Assembly: GCA_964426655.1 (NCBI GenBank)
Contig: CAYRQT010000004.1
Span: 53,085 to 117,084 of the forward strand
Length of the DNA stretch: 64,000 bases
DNA from: RGIG8306 sp964426655
GTDB taxonomy: Bacteria; Bacillota; Clostridia; Lachnospirales; Lachnospiraceae
Direction of reading: 5' to 3'
The position numbers and the translations under genes are program-made. The first letter of the stretch is position 1. The number at the start of each line of letters is the position of its first letter. A model generated the notes under the pieces. That model ran no database searches and was not told where the DNA came from. It saw only the letters and a program-made list of their open reading frames with translations. Below, in pieces: positions 43,701-51,918 of this stretch.

Positions 43701-44595
43701 GGAGGAACTTTTTGAAGCCAGAAAACCTAAAGGCCTGGCCATCATTGCCGAATTTGCAGGTGTGGCCAACATTAAAGATACAAAGAAAAAGCGGGAAATC
43801 GTTATCACAGATTCGGAGACCGGCAATTCCAAAACCTATCTGATCCCCTATGGATCGCGCATTAAGGTGCAGGACAATCAGGTGCTGGAGGCTGGAGATG
43901 AGCTGACAGAGGGTAGTGTGAATCCACATGATATTCTGAAAATCAAAGGTACCCGGGCGGTACAGGATTACATGATTCAGGAAGTGCAGCGGGTATACAG
44001 GCTGCAGGGTGTGGAAATCAATGATAAGCATATTGAAGTGATTGTGCGGCAGATGCTGAAAAAGATCCGGGTGGAAGAAGGCGGAGACAGCGGATACCTG
44101 CCAGGCATTACCATGGATGTACTGGAATTTGATGAAACCAATGAGAGACTTGTGAAAGAGGGAAAGATACCGGCAGAAGGTAAGCGTATTATGCTGGGAA
44201 TCACAAAAGCATCATTAGCAACAAACTCTTTCCTGTCGGCAGCTTCTTTCCAGGAAACAACAAAAGTTCTGACGGAAGCGGCCATAAACGGCAAAATCGA
44301 CCCGCTGATCGGGTTGAAGGAAAATGTAATTATTGGAAAGCTTATTCCTGCAGGAACTGGTATGAAACGTTACAGAAGCGTACGTCTTTCTACGGATGCT
44401 CAAGCCATGGAGCAGGCTAAAGAAGCCACCAACGATGAGCATGTAAGGTATCTGGCGGATGAGGATCTGCCTGAAGACGATGAAATTCTGTTCGATGAAG
44501 AGTTAGAAGAAACCGAAGATGGTGCACCGGCCATGGATTTATCGGATATGAAATTTGTCTATGCCAATGACAGCAAAAAAAAGGAAGAAGAATGA
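40780..44595 (+). CDS. rpoC: RNA polymerase beta-prime subunit
   Basis: 1271 residues. The active-site magnesium loop NADFDGDQM is present near residue 480, the N-terminal zinc site is CHCGKYKKIRYKGVICDRCG, and the second zinc site is CRSHVGVCAKCYG. The C-terminus is acidic (about 40 residues). ATG 40780 is preferred over GTG 40771 because AAGGGAG lies 8 bases before it. Confidence 0.97.
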   Translation: MPENNNETYQPMTFDAIQISLASPEKIRSWSRRTPEPADKNSKEWQSWYNEGVVTKPETINYRTLKPERDGLFCERIFGPSKDWECHCGKYKKIRYKGVICDRCGVEVTKANVRRERMGRIELSAPVSHIWYFKGIPSRMGLVLDISPRVLDKVLYFASYIVLDPGKTDLIEKQVLSEKEYREACDKYGYTAFRARMGAEAIQELLKKIDLDKEAESLKKELEDAAGQKRARIIKRLEVVEAFRLSGNRPEWMIMDCVPVIPPDLRPMVQLDGGRFATSDLNDLYRRIINRNNRLARLLELGAPEIIIRNEKRMLQEAVDALIDNGRRGRPVTGPGNRTLKSLSDMLKGKQGRFRQNLLGKRVDYSGRSVIVVGPELKIYQCGLPKEMAIELFKPFVMKELAKSGVAHNVKSAKKMVERLQPEVWDVLEDVIKEHPVMLNRAPTLHRLGIQAFEPILVEGKAIKLHPLVCTAYNADFDGDQMAVHLPLSVEAQAECRFLLLSPNNLLKPSDGAPVAVPSQDMVLGIYYLTQEREGVKGTGKFFKSVDEAIMAYENGVITLHSRIHVRVSKVLADGQMHTETIESTMGRFIFNEILPQDLGFVDRSVPGNELKLEVDFHVGKKGLKQILEKVINTHGATRTAEVLDAIKAMGYKYSTRAAMTVSVSDMTVPAQKKQMIADAEKAVDAVARDYRRGLCSEEERYKQVVEIWKDTDDALTKALLDGLDKYNNIYMMADSGARGSDKQIKQLAGMRGLMANTSGHTIELPIKSNFREGLDVLEYFISAHGARKGLSDTALRTADSGYLTRRLVDVSQDLIIRDVDCSAERLDDNGEIDIPFMEIKAFTDGAEEIESLQERITGRFIAETIVDPDTGEVIVKRNHMVTPRRAAGVMKVLEKQGRNSVKIRTILSCRSHVGVCAKCYGSNMATGQAVQVGEAVGIIAAQSIGEPGTQLTMRTFHTGGVAGGDITQGLPRVEELFEARKPKGLAIIAEFAGVANIKDTKKKREIVITDSETGNSKTYLIPYGSRIKVQDNQVLEAGDELTEGSVNPHDILKIKGTRAVQDYMIQEVQRVYRLQGVEINDKHIEVIVRQMLKKIRVEEGGDSGYLPGITMDVLEFDETNERLVKEGKIPAEGKRIMLGITKASLATNSFLSAASFQETTKVLTEAAINGKIDPLIGLKENVIIGKLIPAGTGMKRYRSVRLSTDAQAMEQAKEATNDEHVRYLADEDLPEDDEILFDEELEETEDGAPAMDLSDMKFVYANDSKKKEEE

Positions 44596-44605
44596 TTTTC
44601 TTAAA

Positions 44606-44645
44606 GCGGGCAGGTGTTTGAAAACCCTGCCCGTCCACTTTCATT
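44606..44645 (+). terminator. Probable terminator after rpoC
   Basis: CGGGCAGG (44607-44614) pairs with CCTGCCCG (44626-44633). The following TCCACTTTCATTT is a weak T tract, so some read-through is likely. Confidence 0.6.
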
Positions 44646-44663
44646 TATTTATCATATTATTTC

Positions 44664-44692
44664 TTGACAACTATCATATGCATGGATATAAT
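44664..44692 (+). promoter_or_regulatory. Consensus promoter of the rpsL operon
   Basis: Exact consensus boxes: TTGACA (44664-44669), 17-bp spacer, TATAAT (44687-44692). This is the strongest promoter seen in the window. Confidence 0.9.
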
Positions 44693-44798
44693 GATAGGGC
44701 ATGCGTGCAGACTGCGTTTTTTTTGCGTGGAAAAGAGTACAACCGGCTCGGACGTATGCATCAGGATGTTAGAAAAAACTTACAGGAGGTGAATTTGA

Positions 44799-45221
44799 AT
44801 GCCTACATTTAATCAGTTGGTAAGAAAAGGCAGACAGACGAGTGAGAAGAAAAGCACAGCACCTGCTTTGCAAAAGGGATATAACTCTCTTCACAAAAAG
44901 CAGACAGATGTAAGCTCTCCTCAGAAGAGAGGGGTTTGTACAGCTGTTAAAACTGCAACTCCCAAGAAGCCTAACTCAGCGCTTAGAAAAATCGCCAGAG
45001 TTCGTCTTTCCAATGGTATTGAAGTAACAAGCTATATCCCCGGCGAAGGACATAATCTGCAGGAGCATAGCGTTGTTTTGATCCGTGGCGGTCGTGTTAA
45101 AGACTTACCCGGTACAAGATACCATATTATCAGAGGTACACTGGATACCGCTGGTGTTGCAAAGCGAAGACAGGGCCGTTCCAAGTATGGCGCTAAGAGA
45201 CCTAAAGAAGCGAAGAAATAA
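44799..45221 (+). CDS. rpsL: Ribosomal protein S12
   Basis: 140 residues with TPKKPNSALRKIARVRL and GGRVKDLPGTRYH; the two lysines linked to streptomycin resistance are wild type. AGGAGG lies 8 bases before the ATG. It heads the streptomycin operon. A gene for an L7Ae-like protein, often found between rpoC and rpsL in Firmicutes, is absent. Confidence 0.97.
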   Translation: MPTFNQLVRKGRQTSEKKSTAPALQKGYNSLHKKQTDVSSPQKRGVCTAVKTATPKKPNSALRKIARVRLSNGIEVTSYIPGEGHNLQEHSVVLIRGGRVKDLPGTRYHIIRGTLDTAGVAKRRQGRSKYGAKRPKEAKK

Positions 45222-45477
45222 GAGACCAATTATTATTGCGTCTTCACAAAGTGAGAACTTCACATCGTGAAGAAGTGCCGGCATTCGAACGAATAACCTC
45301 TTGACGGTTGCAAGATAAATGACAGGGTTATAGAGACAAGAACCGCGCACGTACACATGACAGAGAGAGTGAAAAACCCTCTTCATGATAACTTGTGAGT
45401 ACCGATGATATAATTATGCTTATCTCCTTCAGCAGCAGCTGGATGGCAGGTGAGTTAGGATTAAGGAGGGAAGAACC
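45222..45477 (+). promoter_or_regulatory. Long rpsL-rpsG spacer with an extended -10 box
   Basis: These 256 bases hold no gene. They contain a CTTCAC/GTGAAG hairpin near 45257-45271 and, at 45406-45414, an extended -10 TGATATAAT about 64 bases before rpsG, without a good -35 box. This suggests a second promoter or a regulatory leader for rpsG-fusA. Confidence 0.45.
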
Positions 45478-45948
45478 GTGCCACGTAAAGGACATACGCA
45501 AAAAAGAGACGTATTAGCAGATCCTATTTACGGAAATAAGGTTGTGACCAAACTGGTCAACAACATTATGTTAGATGGAAAAAAGGGTGTTGCACAGAAA
45601 ATCGTTTATGGCGCATTTGCAAAGGTTGAGGCAAAAGCCGGAAAACCTGCATTGGAAGTTTTTGAGGAAGCCATGAACAATCTCATGCCAGTTCTGGAAG
45701 TCAAAGCAAAAAGAATTGGTGGTGCTACCTATCAGGTGCCTATTGAAGTAAGACCTGAAAGAAGACAGGCGTTAGCGCTTCGCTGGCTTGCCTTATACTC
45801 TCGTAAAAGAGGGGAAAAGACCATGGAAGACCGGTTGGCGAACGAAATCTTGGATGCCGCTAACTCCACCGGTGCAGCAGTGAAAAAGAAAGAAGATATG
45901 CACAAGATGGCAGAGGCAAACAAGGCATTCGCTCACTATCGCTTCTAA
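45478..45948 (+). CDS. rpsG: Ribosomal protein S7
   Basis: 156 residues starting at GTG 45478 (mature PRKGHTQKR), with AAGGAGGG upstream. Conserved segments: NNIMLDGKKGVAQKIVYGA, VEVRPERRQALALRWL-type sequence and MAEANKAFAHYRF at the end. S7 nucleates assembly of the 30S head and is the autoregulator of the str operon in E. coli. Confidence 0.97.
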   Translation: MPRKGHTQKRDVLADPIYGNKVVTKLVNNIMLDGKKGVAQKIVYGAFAKVEAKAGKPALEVFEEAMNNLMPVLEVKAKRIGGATYQVPIEVRPERRQALALRWLALYSRKRGEKTMEDRLANEILDAANSTGAAVKKKEDMHKMAEANKAFAHYRF

Positions 45949-45987
45949 GGTTAGCCGAAGCGAAAGCAGAAAAAGGAGGAGAATACC

Positions 45988-48108
45988 TTGGCTGGTAGAG
46001 AATATCCGTTGGAAAGAACCCGGAATATTGGAATCATGGCCCATATCGATGCTGGTAAGACCACATTGACTGAGCGAATCCTGTATTATACCGGCGTTAA
46101 CTATAAGATCGGTGATACTCATGAAGGCACTGCTACCATGGACTGGATGGAGCAGGAACAGGAAAGAGGAATTACCATTACTTCCGCTGCAACAACCTGC
46201 CACTGGACACTGGAGAAGGAGACCAAGCCTGCTCCTGACGCACTGGAAAACCGTATCAATATTATCGATACACCCGGACACGTAGACTTCACTGTAGAAG
46301 TGGAGCGTTCCCTGCGTGTACTGGACAGTGCCGTAGGTGTGTTCTGTGCAAAGGGCGGCGTGGAGCCTCAGTCTGAGAATGTATGGCGTCAGGCTGACAA
46401 ATACAATGTACCCCGTATTGCGTTCATCAATAAAATGGACATTCTGGGGGCAAACTTTTATCGTGCTGTAGATATGATCAAAACACGTCTTGGCCATAAT
46501 GCAGTGCCTATTCAGCTTCCTATAGGTAAAGAAGATGAATTTAAGGGCATCATCGACCTGTTTGAGATGCAGGCTTACATCTATAACGATGAGAAGGGCG
46601 AGGACATCTCCATTGTTCCTATTCCGGATGACATGAAAGATGAAGCGGATGAATACCGTCTGAACCTGGTAGAGTCCATCTGCGAGACAGATGATGATCT
46701 GATGGAAAAGTATCTGGAAGGAGATGAGCCTACCAACGAAGAGCTGAAAACAGCCCTTCGCAAGGCGGCCATTGCTGTTCAGATCATTCCGGTATGTTGT
46801 GGTACAGCATATCGTAACAAAGGTGTTCAGAAATTACTGGATGCCATTATTGAGTTTATGCCTGCCCCTACGGACATTCCTTCTATTAAAGGTGTGGATG
46901 AGGATGGCAATGAAGTGGAAAGACATTCTTCTGACGATGAACCTTTCGCAGCATTGGCTTTCAAGATCATGAGCGATCCTTTTGTAGGGAAACTGGCATT
47001 CTTCCGTGTGTATTCGGGTACATTGAACTCCGGTTCTTATGTGCTGAATGCCACAAAGAACAAAAAAGAACGCGTTGGACGTATTCTGCAGATGCATGCC
47101 AATAAGCGGCAGGAGCTGGACAAGGTATATTCCGGTGACATTGCAGCTGCGGTTGGGTTCAAGCTGACTACTACGGGGGATACCATTTGCGATGAGCAGC
47201 ATCCGGTTATACTGGAATCCATGGAGTTCCCTGAACCCGTAATTGATATTGCCATTGAACCTAAAACGAAAGTCGGACAGCAGAAGATGGGCGAGGCTTT
47301 GGCCAAGCTGGCAGAGGAAGATCCTACCTTCCGTGTACACACCGATCAGGAAACGGGACAGACCATTATTTCCGGTATGGGCGAGCTCCATTTGGAAATT
47401 ATTGTGGATCGTCTGCTTCGGGAGTTTAAGGTAGAGGCCAATGTGGGTGCTCCTCAGGTTGCTTACAAGGAAACCTTTACCAAAGCGGTGGACGTGGACA
47501 GCAAGTACGCAAAGCAGTCCGGTGGACGCGGTCAGTATGGACACTGTAAGGTGAAATTCGAGCCCATGGATGCCAATGCGGAGAAGACCTTTGAATTTAA
47601 TTCCACAGTTGTGGGTGGTGCTATTCCCAAGGAATATATTCCTGCGGTTGGTGCCGGTATCGAAGAAGCAACAAAAGCCGGTATCTTGGGTGGATTCCCT
47701 GTACTGGGTATCCGGGCCACCGTGTACGATGGTTCCTATCATGAAGTGGATTCCAGTGAAATGGCCTTTAAGATTGCCGGATCCCTGGCCTTCAAGGAAG
47801 CGATGCAGAAGGCCGGCGCACAGCTTTTGGAACCCATCATGAAGGTGGAAGTGACCACTCCGGAAGAATACATGGGAGATGTTATTGGTGACATCAACTC
47901 TCGTCGTGGACGAATTGAAGGAATGGAAGACGTTGGCGGCGGCAAGATGATTAAGGGTTATGTGCCTTTGGCTGAAATGTTCGGCTACTCCACGGACCTC
48001 CGTTCCAAGACCCAGGGTCGTGGAAATTACTCCATGTTCTTTGAGAAATACGAACCCGTTCCCAAGTCTGTACAGGAAAAAGTTCTGGCAGCGAAGAATG
48101 GTAAGTAA
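45988..48108 (+). CDS. fusA: Elongation factor G
   Basis: 706 residues, TTG start with AAGGAGGAG 7 bases upstream. GTPase motifs: AHIDAGKTT (P-loop), ERGITITSAAT (switch I), DTPGHVDF and NKMD. Domain IV and V sequences such as SGGRGQYGH and RGRIEGME follow. The length matches canonical EF-G rather than the tetracycline-protection relatives. Confidence 0.97.
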   Translation: MAGREYPLERTRNIGIMAHIDAGKTTLTERILYYTGVNYKIGDTHEGTATMDWMEQEQERGITITSAATTCHWTLEKETKPAPDALENRINIIDTPGHVDFTVEVERSLRVLDSAVGVFCAKGGVEPQSENVWRQADKYNVPRIAFINKMDILGANFYRAVDMIKTRLGHNAVPIQLPIGKEDEFKGIIDLFEMQAYIYNDEKGEDISIVPIPDDMKDEADEYRLNLVESICETDDDLMEKYLEGDEPTNEELKTALRKAAIAVQIIPVCCGTAYRNKGVQKLLDAIIEFMPAPTDIPSIKGVDEDGNEVERHSSDDEPFAALAFKIMSDPFVGKLAFFRVYSGTLNSGSYVLNATKNKKERVGRILQMHANKRQELDKVYSGDIAAAVGFKLTTTGDTICDEQHPVILESMEFPEPVIDIAIEPKTKVGQQKMGEALAKLAEEDPTFRVHTDQETGQTIISGMGELHLEIIVDRLLREFKVEANVGAPQVAYKETFTKAVDVDSKYAKQSGGRGQYGHCKVKFEPMDANAEKTFEFNSTVVGGAIPKEYIPAVGAGIEEATKAGILGGFPVLGIRATVYDGSYHEVDSSEMAFKIAGSLAFKEAMQKAGAQLLEPIMKVEVTTPEEYMGDVIGDINSRRGRIEGMEDVGGGKMIKGYVPLAEMFGYSTDLRSKTQGRGNYSMFFEKYEPVPKSVQEKVLAAKNGK

Positions 48109-48118
48109 TCAGGTAACG

Positions 48119-48252
48119 CAAGTACGGGTTAGCCCAAGAAGTACTTGAAAACATAGAGTTCATGCAATATAATGATTTCAACCTAGTTACCTTAAGCCCA
48201 TTAAAAACATGCCCCCGGGGGAATGCCTGCGGGGCCCGTGCCGGACGGCATG
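48119..48252 (+). promoter_or_regulatory. Structured fusA-tuf intergenic RNA
   Basis: Two inverted repeats occupy the 169-base gap. CAAGTAC (48119-48125) pairs with GTACTTG (48141-48147) around GGG/CCC. CATGCC (48208-48213) pairs with GGCATG (48247-48252) around a very GC-rich core. The second lies 25 bases before the tuf start. No U-run follows either. Confidence 0.5.
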
Positions 48253-48277
48253 ATATTTATAAGGAGGACGTTATAAA

Positions 48278-49471
48278 ATGGCTAAAGCTAAATTTGAGAG
48301 AAGCAAAACGCATTGTAACATTGGTACCATTGGTCACGTTGACCATGGCAAGACCACTTTGACTGCAGCAATTACCAAAACTCTTCATGAGAGATATGGT
48401 ACAGGTGAAGCTGTTGCATTTGAAAACATTGACAAGGCTCCGGAAGAAAGAGAAAGAGGAATCACCATCTCCACTTCTCACGTTGAGTATGAGACACCTA
48501 AGCGTCATTATGCACACGTAGACTGCCCGGGACATGCTGACTATGTAAAGAACATGATCACCGGTGCTGCTCAGATGGACGGCGCAATCCTTGTTGTAGC
48601 TGCAACAGATGGTGTTATGGCACAGACAAGAGAGCACATCCTGTTATCTCGTCAGGTAGGTGTACCTTACATCGTTGTTTTCATGAACAAGTGCGATATG
48701 GTAGATGATCCTGAATTACTTGAGCTGGTTGATATGGAAATCAGAGAGCTGTTAAATGAGTATGAATTCCCTGGCGATGACACACCTATCATTCAGGGTT
48801 CTGCGCTGAAGGCTCTGGAAGATCCTCAGGGTCCCTGGGGAGACAAGATTCTGGAACTGATGGATGCTGTAGATAACTACATTCCGGATCCTGTTCGTGC
48901 TGTAGATCAGCCTTTCCTGATGCCTGTTGAGGACGTATTCTCCATTACCGGCCGTGGTACTGTTGCTACCGGTAGAGTAGAGCGTGGAACACTGCATATT
49001 CAGGATGAAGTGGAAATTGTTGGTATTAAGGAAGAGAGCCGCAAGGTTGTTGTTACCGGTATCGAAATGTTCCGTAAATTATTGGATGAGGCTCGTGCTG
49101 GAGATAACATCGGTGCATTGCTTCGTGGTGTACAGAGAACTGAAATTGAAAGAGGACAGTGTCTGGTTAAACCCGGTTCTGTAAAGTGCCATACTAAGTT
49201 TACTGCTCAGGTATACGTACTGACCAAAGATGAAGGTGGTCGTCATACGCCTTTCTTCAACAACTACAGACCTCAGTTCTATTTCAGAACAACAGACGTT
49301 ACCGGCGTTTGCAACCTGCCTGCAGGCGTAGAAATGTGCATGCCTGGTGATAACGTAGAGATGACCATCGAATTGATTCATCCCATCGCTATGGAGCAGG
49401 GTCTTCGTTTTGCGATTCGTGAAGGTGGACGTACAGTTGGTTCTGGCCGTGTTGTTTCCATTCTTGCATAA
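48278..49471 (+). CDS. tuf: Elongation factor Tu
   Basis: 397 residues. GTPase motifs: GHVDHGKTTL, RGITI, DCPGHADYVKNMITGAAQMDGAI and NKCD. Domains II and III are complete through the FAIREGGRTVGSGRV end. AAGGAGG lies just before the ATG. It is the last gene of the str operon and is followed by a strong terminator. Confidence 0.98.
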   Translation: MAKAKFERSKTHCNIGTIGHVDHGKTTLTAAITKTLHERYGTGEAVAFENIDKAPEERERGITISTSHVEYETPKRHYAHVDCPGHADYVKNMITGAAQMDGAILVVAATDGVMAQTREHILLSRQVGVPYIVVFMNKCDMVDDPELLELVDMEIRELLNEYEFPGDDTPIIQGSALKALEDPQGPWGDKILELMDAVDNYIPDPVRAVDQPFLMPVEDVFSITGRGTVATGRVERGTLHIQDEVEIVGIKEESRKVVVTGIEMFRKLLDEARAGDNIGALLRGVQRTEIERGQCLVKPGSVKCHTKFTAQVYVLTKDEGGRHTPFFNNYRPQFYFRTTDVTGVCNLPAGVEMCMPGDNVEMTIELIHPIAMEQGLRFAIREGGRTVGSGRVVSILA

Positions 49472-49493
49472 TCTGTTTTAAGAATAATATGAT

Positions 49494-49538
49494 AAAAAAC
49501 GAACCGCCCCGGTAATCATCGGGGCGGTTCGTTTTTTA
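49494..49538 (+). terminator. Terminator after tuf
   Basis: AACGAACCGCCCCG pairs perfectly with CGGGGCGGTTCGTT (arms 49498-49511 and 49520-49533), followed by TTTT. The A-run on the 5' side makes it usable on both strands for the convergent methyltransferase. Confidence 0.93.
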
Positions 49539-49542
49539 TCAT

Positions 49543-50433
49543 TTATCTGGAGGCAGCCATCCATCGACCGGAGGAGCCACAAGGGAGAATCAGATGGTTG
49601 GAAGAAACTGGCAATCCAATTTCACTGGACTCGATATTTCCGCCAAACCGGGGTTCCATCTCAAGGCCTAAAAGGTAAGAGAGGACAGAAGGGGCAAAAC
49701 CTGTGGTGTAAGAATTAATGAGAAAAAAGAGAGGGGAAGAGGAGAGGAGGGGGACACAGGCCTTTACAAGGGGGTGAAGTGCATCCTCAATTTTCCAAAT
49801 TTCTCCTTTTGGGCCACGGCCATAGGAGGGAGGATCCATGATTATGGCATCGTAAGTGTTTCCGCGCCGCCGCTCCCTTTCAACAAATTTCATACAGTCA
49901 TCTACGATCCAACGGATGGGGGCGTTGTCNNNNNNNNNNAATCCGCTGGAAACTGCGTTTTCACGGGCCCAGGCGACCATGCCCTTTGAGGCGTCTACAT
50001 GTGTGACAGATGCCCCGGCCATGGCGGCGGCAAGAGTGGCGCCGCCTGTATAGGCAAAAAGGTTCAACACTTTAATGGGGCGTCCCGCATCTGAAATAAG
50101 CTGAGAAAACCAATCCCAATTTGCGGCCTGTTCAGGGAATAGTCCGGTGTGCTTGAAGCTAAAGGGTTTTAGCTGAAAGTTCAATGTGCCGGAAGAAAGC
50201 TTGTAGGAAATGCTCCACTGCTGGGGCAGGTCAAAGAATTCCCATTCTCCCCCACCACGGGAACTTCTGTGATAATGAGCATTTGGCTTCTTCCACCCTT
50301 TGGATGTGCGAGATGTATTCCAAATGACCTGGGGATCAGGGCGAACCAACAGGTATTTCCCCCAACGTTCTAATTTTTCTCCTGCCGAAGTATCCAGGAC
50401 CTCATAGTCCTGCCATTGATCTGCTAAAAACAT
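49543..50433 (-). CDS. Class I SAM-dependent methyltransferase (RlmI/RlmK-like), interrupted by an assembly gap
   Basis: A 296-residue frame. It has an N-terminal substrate-binding part, the SAM motif VLNLFAYTGGATLAAAMAG near residue 122, VDASKGMV and the catalytic-loop motif MDPPSYGRGP near 200, as in 23S rRNA cytosine-5 or guanine methyltransferases. Ten N at 49930-49939 fall after NAVSSG, within the SAM domain; the frame is kept on both sides, but the true number of residues there is unknown. AAAGGAG lies before ATG 50433. The exact rRNA target is not known. Confidence 0.82.
   Translation of the reverse strand: MFLADQWQDYEVLDTSAGEKLERWGKYLLVRPDPQVIWNTSRTSKGWKKPNAHYHRSSRGGGEWEFFDLPQQWSISYKLSSGTLNFQLKPFSFKHTGLFPEQAANWDWFSQLISDAGRPIKVLNLFAYTGGATLAAAMAGASVTHVDASKGMVAWARENAVSSGXXXXDNAPIRWIVDDCMKFVERERRRGNTYDAIIMDPPSYGRGPKGEIWKIEDALHPLVKACVPLLSSSPLFFLINSYTTGFAPSVLSYLLGLEMEPRFGGNIESSEIGLPVSSNHLILPCGSSGRWMAASR
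49930..49939. other. Assembly gap (10 N)
   Basis: Ten undetermined bases. The number may be arbitrary, as scaffolders often insert fixed runs of N, so the true distance is uncertain. Confidence 1.
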
Positions 50434-50535
50434 AATCCTCTCCTTTGCCTTTCATTCCTATATTATAGAGGAGCAGTGAATGGGCGTCAACAAATAAAAA
50501 AAGAAGGATTTTCCTTGATTTTTTGAAAAAAAAGC

Positions 50536-50564
50536 TTGCATTTTATATTGGAGTATAGTATGAT
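50536..50564 (+). promoter_or_regulatory. Promoter of the S10 operon
   Basis: TTGCAT (50536-50541), 17-bp spacer, TATGAT (50559-50564). Confidence 0.75.
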
Positions 50565-50570
50565 TTAACG

Positions 50571-50823
50571 TGCTGTGGCATTGATAGCGTTGAAACGTGA
50601 GGTTGCTGTCCCTTAGAGACAGGTTTTCCGTGGAGCGAATGTCAAGTTAGGAAACTGGCGACAAGTCACTGTACCATTGAATCATCTGCAATATGCAGAA
50701 ATGACGTGTGGAGACACACCAGGAGACGTTGTAATAGCGTCAAATGCAGACACACACGGGCAAGTGTACAGTCACCGCTTGTCGTACTTATTTTAAAAGT
50801 GCGAAAAGGAGGCGACTTTTTTT
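50571..50823 (+). promoter_or_regulatory. Long structured leader of the S10 operon
   Basis: About 250 bases separate the promoter from rpsJ and hold no gene. Local hairpins are visible: CTGTC/GACAG near 50604-50620, CTGCA/TGCAG near 50689-50700, and GTGTG-GAGA-CACAC near 50707-50721 with a GNRA tetraloop. This is typical of an autoregulatory ribosomal-protein leader, but I do not recognise a named motif. Confidence 0.5.
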
Positions 50824-51141
50824 ATGGCAAGTCAAGTAATGAGAATCACACTCAAGGCGTATGATCATCAGTTGGTAGATCAGTCCGCCGCAAAAATCAT
50901 CGACACCGTTAAGAAGGCTGGAGCAAAGGTGAGCGGACCTGTTCCGTTGCCCACCAAAAAAGAGGTAGTAACCATCTTGAGAGCAGTACATAAGTACAAA
51001 GACTCTCGGGAGCAGTTTGAACAGAGAACCCACAAGAGACTGATTGATATCATCACACCCAATCAGAAAACAGTGGATGCCCTTTCCAAACTGGAGATGC
51101 CTGCCGGTGTGGCCATCGACATTAAGATGAAAACAAAATAA
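50824..51141 (+). CDS. rpsJ: Ribosomal protein S10
   Basis: 105 residues with RITLKAYDHQLVDQSAAKI, GPVPLPTKKEVVTILR and KRLIDIITP. A strong AAGGAGG lies upstream. It begins the S10-spc gene block, 117 bases before rplC. Confidence 0.97.
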   Translation: MASQVMRITLKAYDHQLVDQSAAKIIDTVKKAGAKVSGPVPLPTKKEVVTILRAVHKYKDSREQFEQRTHKRLIDIITPNQKTVDALSKLEMPAGVAIDIKMKTK

Positions 51142-51213
51142 CATTGCAACAATCCTGAATTGGTGAATATATTAGGTAAGAAGAAAGACCGAGATATACA
51201 ACTGTTCTAGGAT

Positions 51214-51231
51214 GATTGCCGAAAGGTAATC
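51214..51231 (+). other. GNRA-tetraloop hairpin between rpsJ and rplC
   Basis: GATTGCC (51214-51220), loop GAAA, GGTAATC (51225-51231): a 7-bp stem with one G-U pair. It lies 27 bases before rplC in an unusually long 117-base gap for this operon. Confidence 0.6.
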
Positions 51232-51258
51232 CGCTGTAGAGAAAACAGGAGGTAAAAC

Positions 51259-51891
51259 ATGAAGAAAGCAATTTTAGCAACCAAGGTTGGCATGACCCAG
51301 ATCTTCAATGACAAAGGTCAGATCGTGCCGGTAACCGTATTGCAGGCCGGCCCTTGCGTGGTGACACAGGTTAAAACCGTAGAGAATGACGGATACAGTG
51401 CTGTGCAGGTGGGTTTTTCTGACAAGAGAGAAAAACTGATCAACAAACCGGTAAAGGGACATTTTGATAAAGCGGGTGTTTCATACAAGAGATATGTGAA
51501 AGAGTTTCGTTTTGAAGATGCAGAGAAGTATGCCGTGAAGGATGAAATCAAGGCGGATATTTTTGCGGAAGGCGATAAAATCGACGCAACAGCAATCTCT
51601 AAAGGTAAAGGATTCCAGGGCGCCATTAAGCGTCACGGACAGTCCAGAGGGCCTATGGCACATGGATCCAAATTCCATCGTCATGCAGGTTCCAATGGAC
51701 CGGCAACCACTCCCGGCCGCGTAATGAAGGGGAAAAAGATGCCCGGACATATGGGCGCTGTTAAAATCACCATCCAGAATCTGGAAGTGGTTCGTGTGGA
51801 TGTTGAAAACAATGTGCTGCTGGTCAAGGGCTCTGTTCCGGGTGCAAAGAAGTGCCTGGTTACCCTTAAAGAGACCGTAAAAGTGAACTAA
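51259..51891 (+). CDS. rplC: Ribosomal protein L3
   Basis: 210 residues, starting KKAILATKVGMTQIFNDKG, with GFQGAIKRHGQSRGPMAHGSKFHRHAGS and the GRVMKGKKMPGHMG loop that reaches the peptidyl-transferase centre. AGGAGG precedes the ATG. Confidence 0.97.
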   Translation: MKKAILATKVGMTQIFNDKGQIVPVTVLQAGPCVVTQVKTVENDGYSAVQVGFSDKREKLINKPVKGHFDKAGVSYKRYVKEFRFEDAEKYAVKDEIKADIFAEGDKIDATAISKGKGFQGAIKRHGQSRGPMAHGSKFHRHAGSNGPATTPGRVMKGKKMPGHMGAVKITIQNLEVVRVDVENNVLLVKGSVPGAKKCLVTLKETVKVN

Positions 51892-51918
51892 TCTTTTACA
51901 AGGAAGGAGGACACACAG

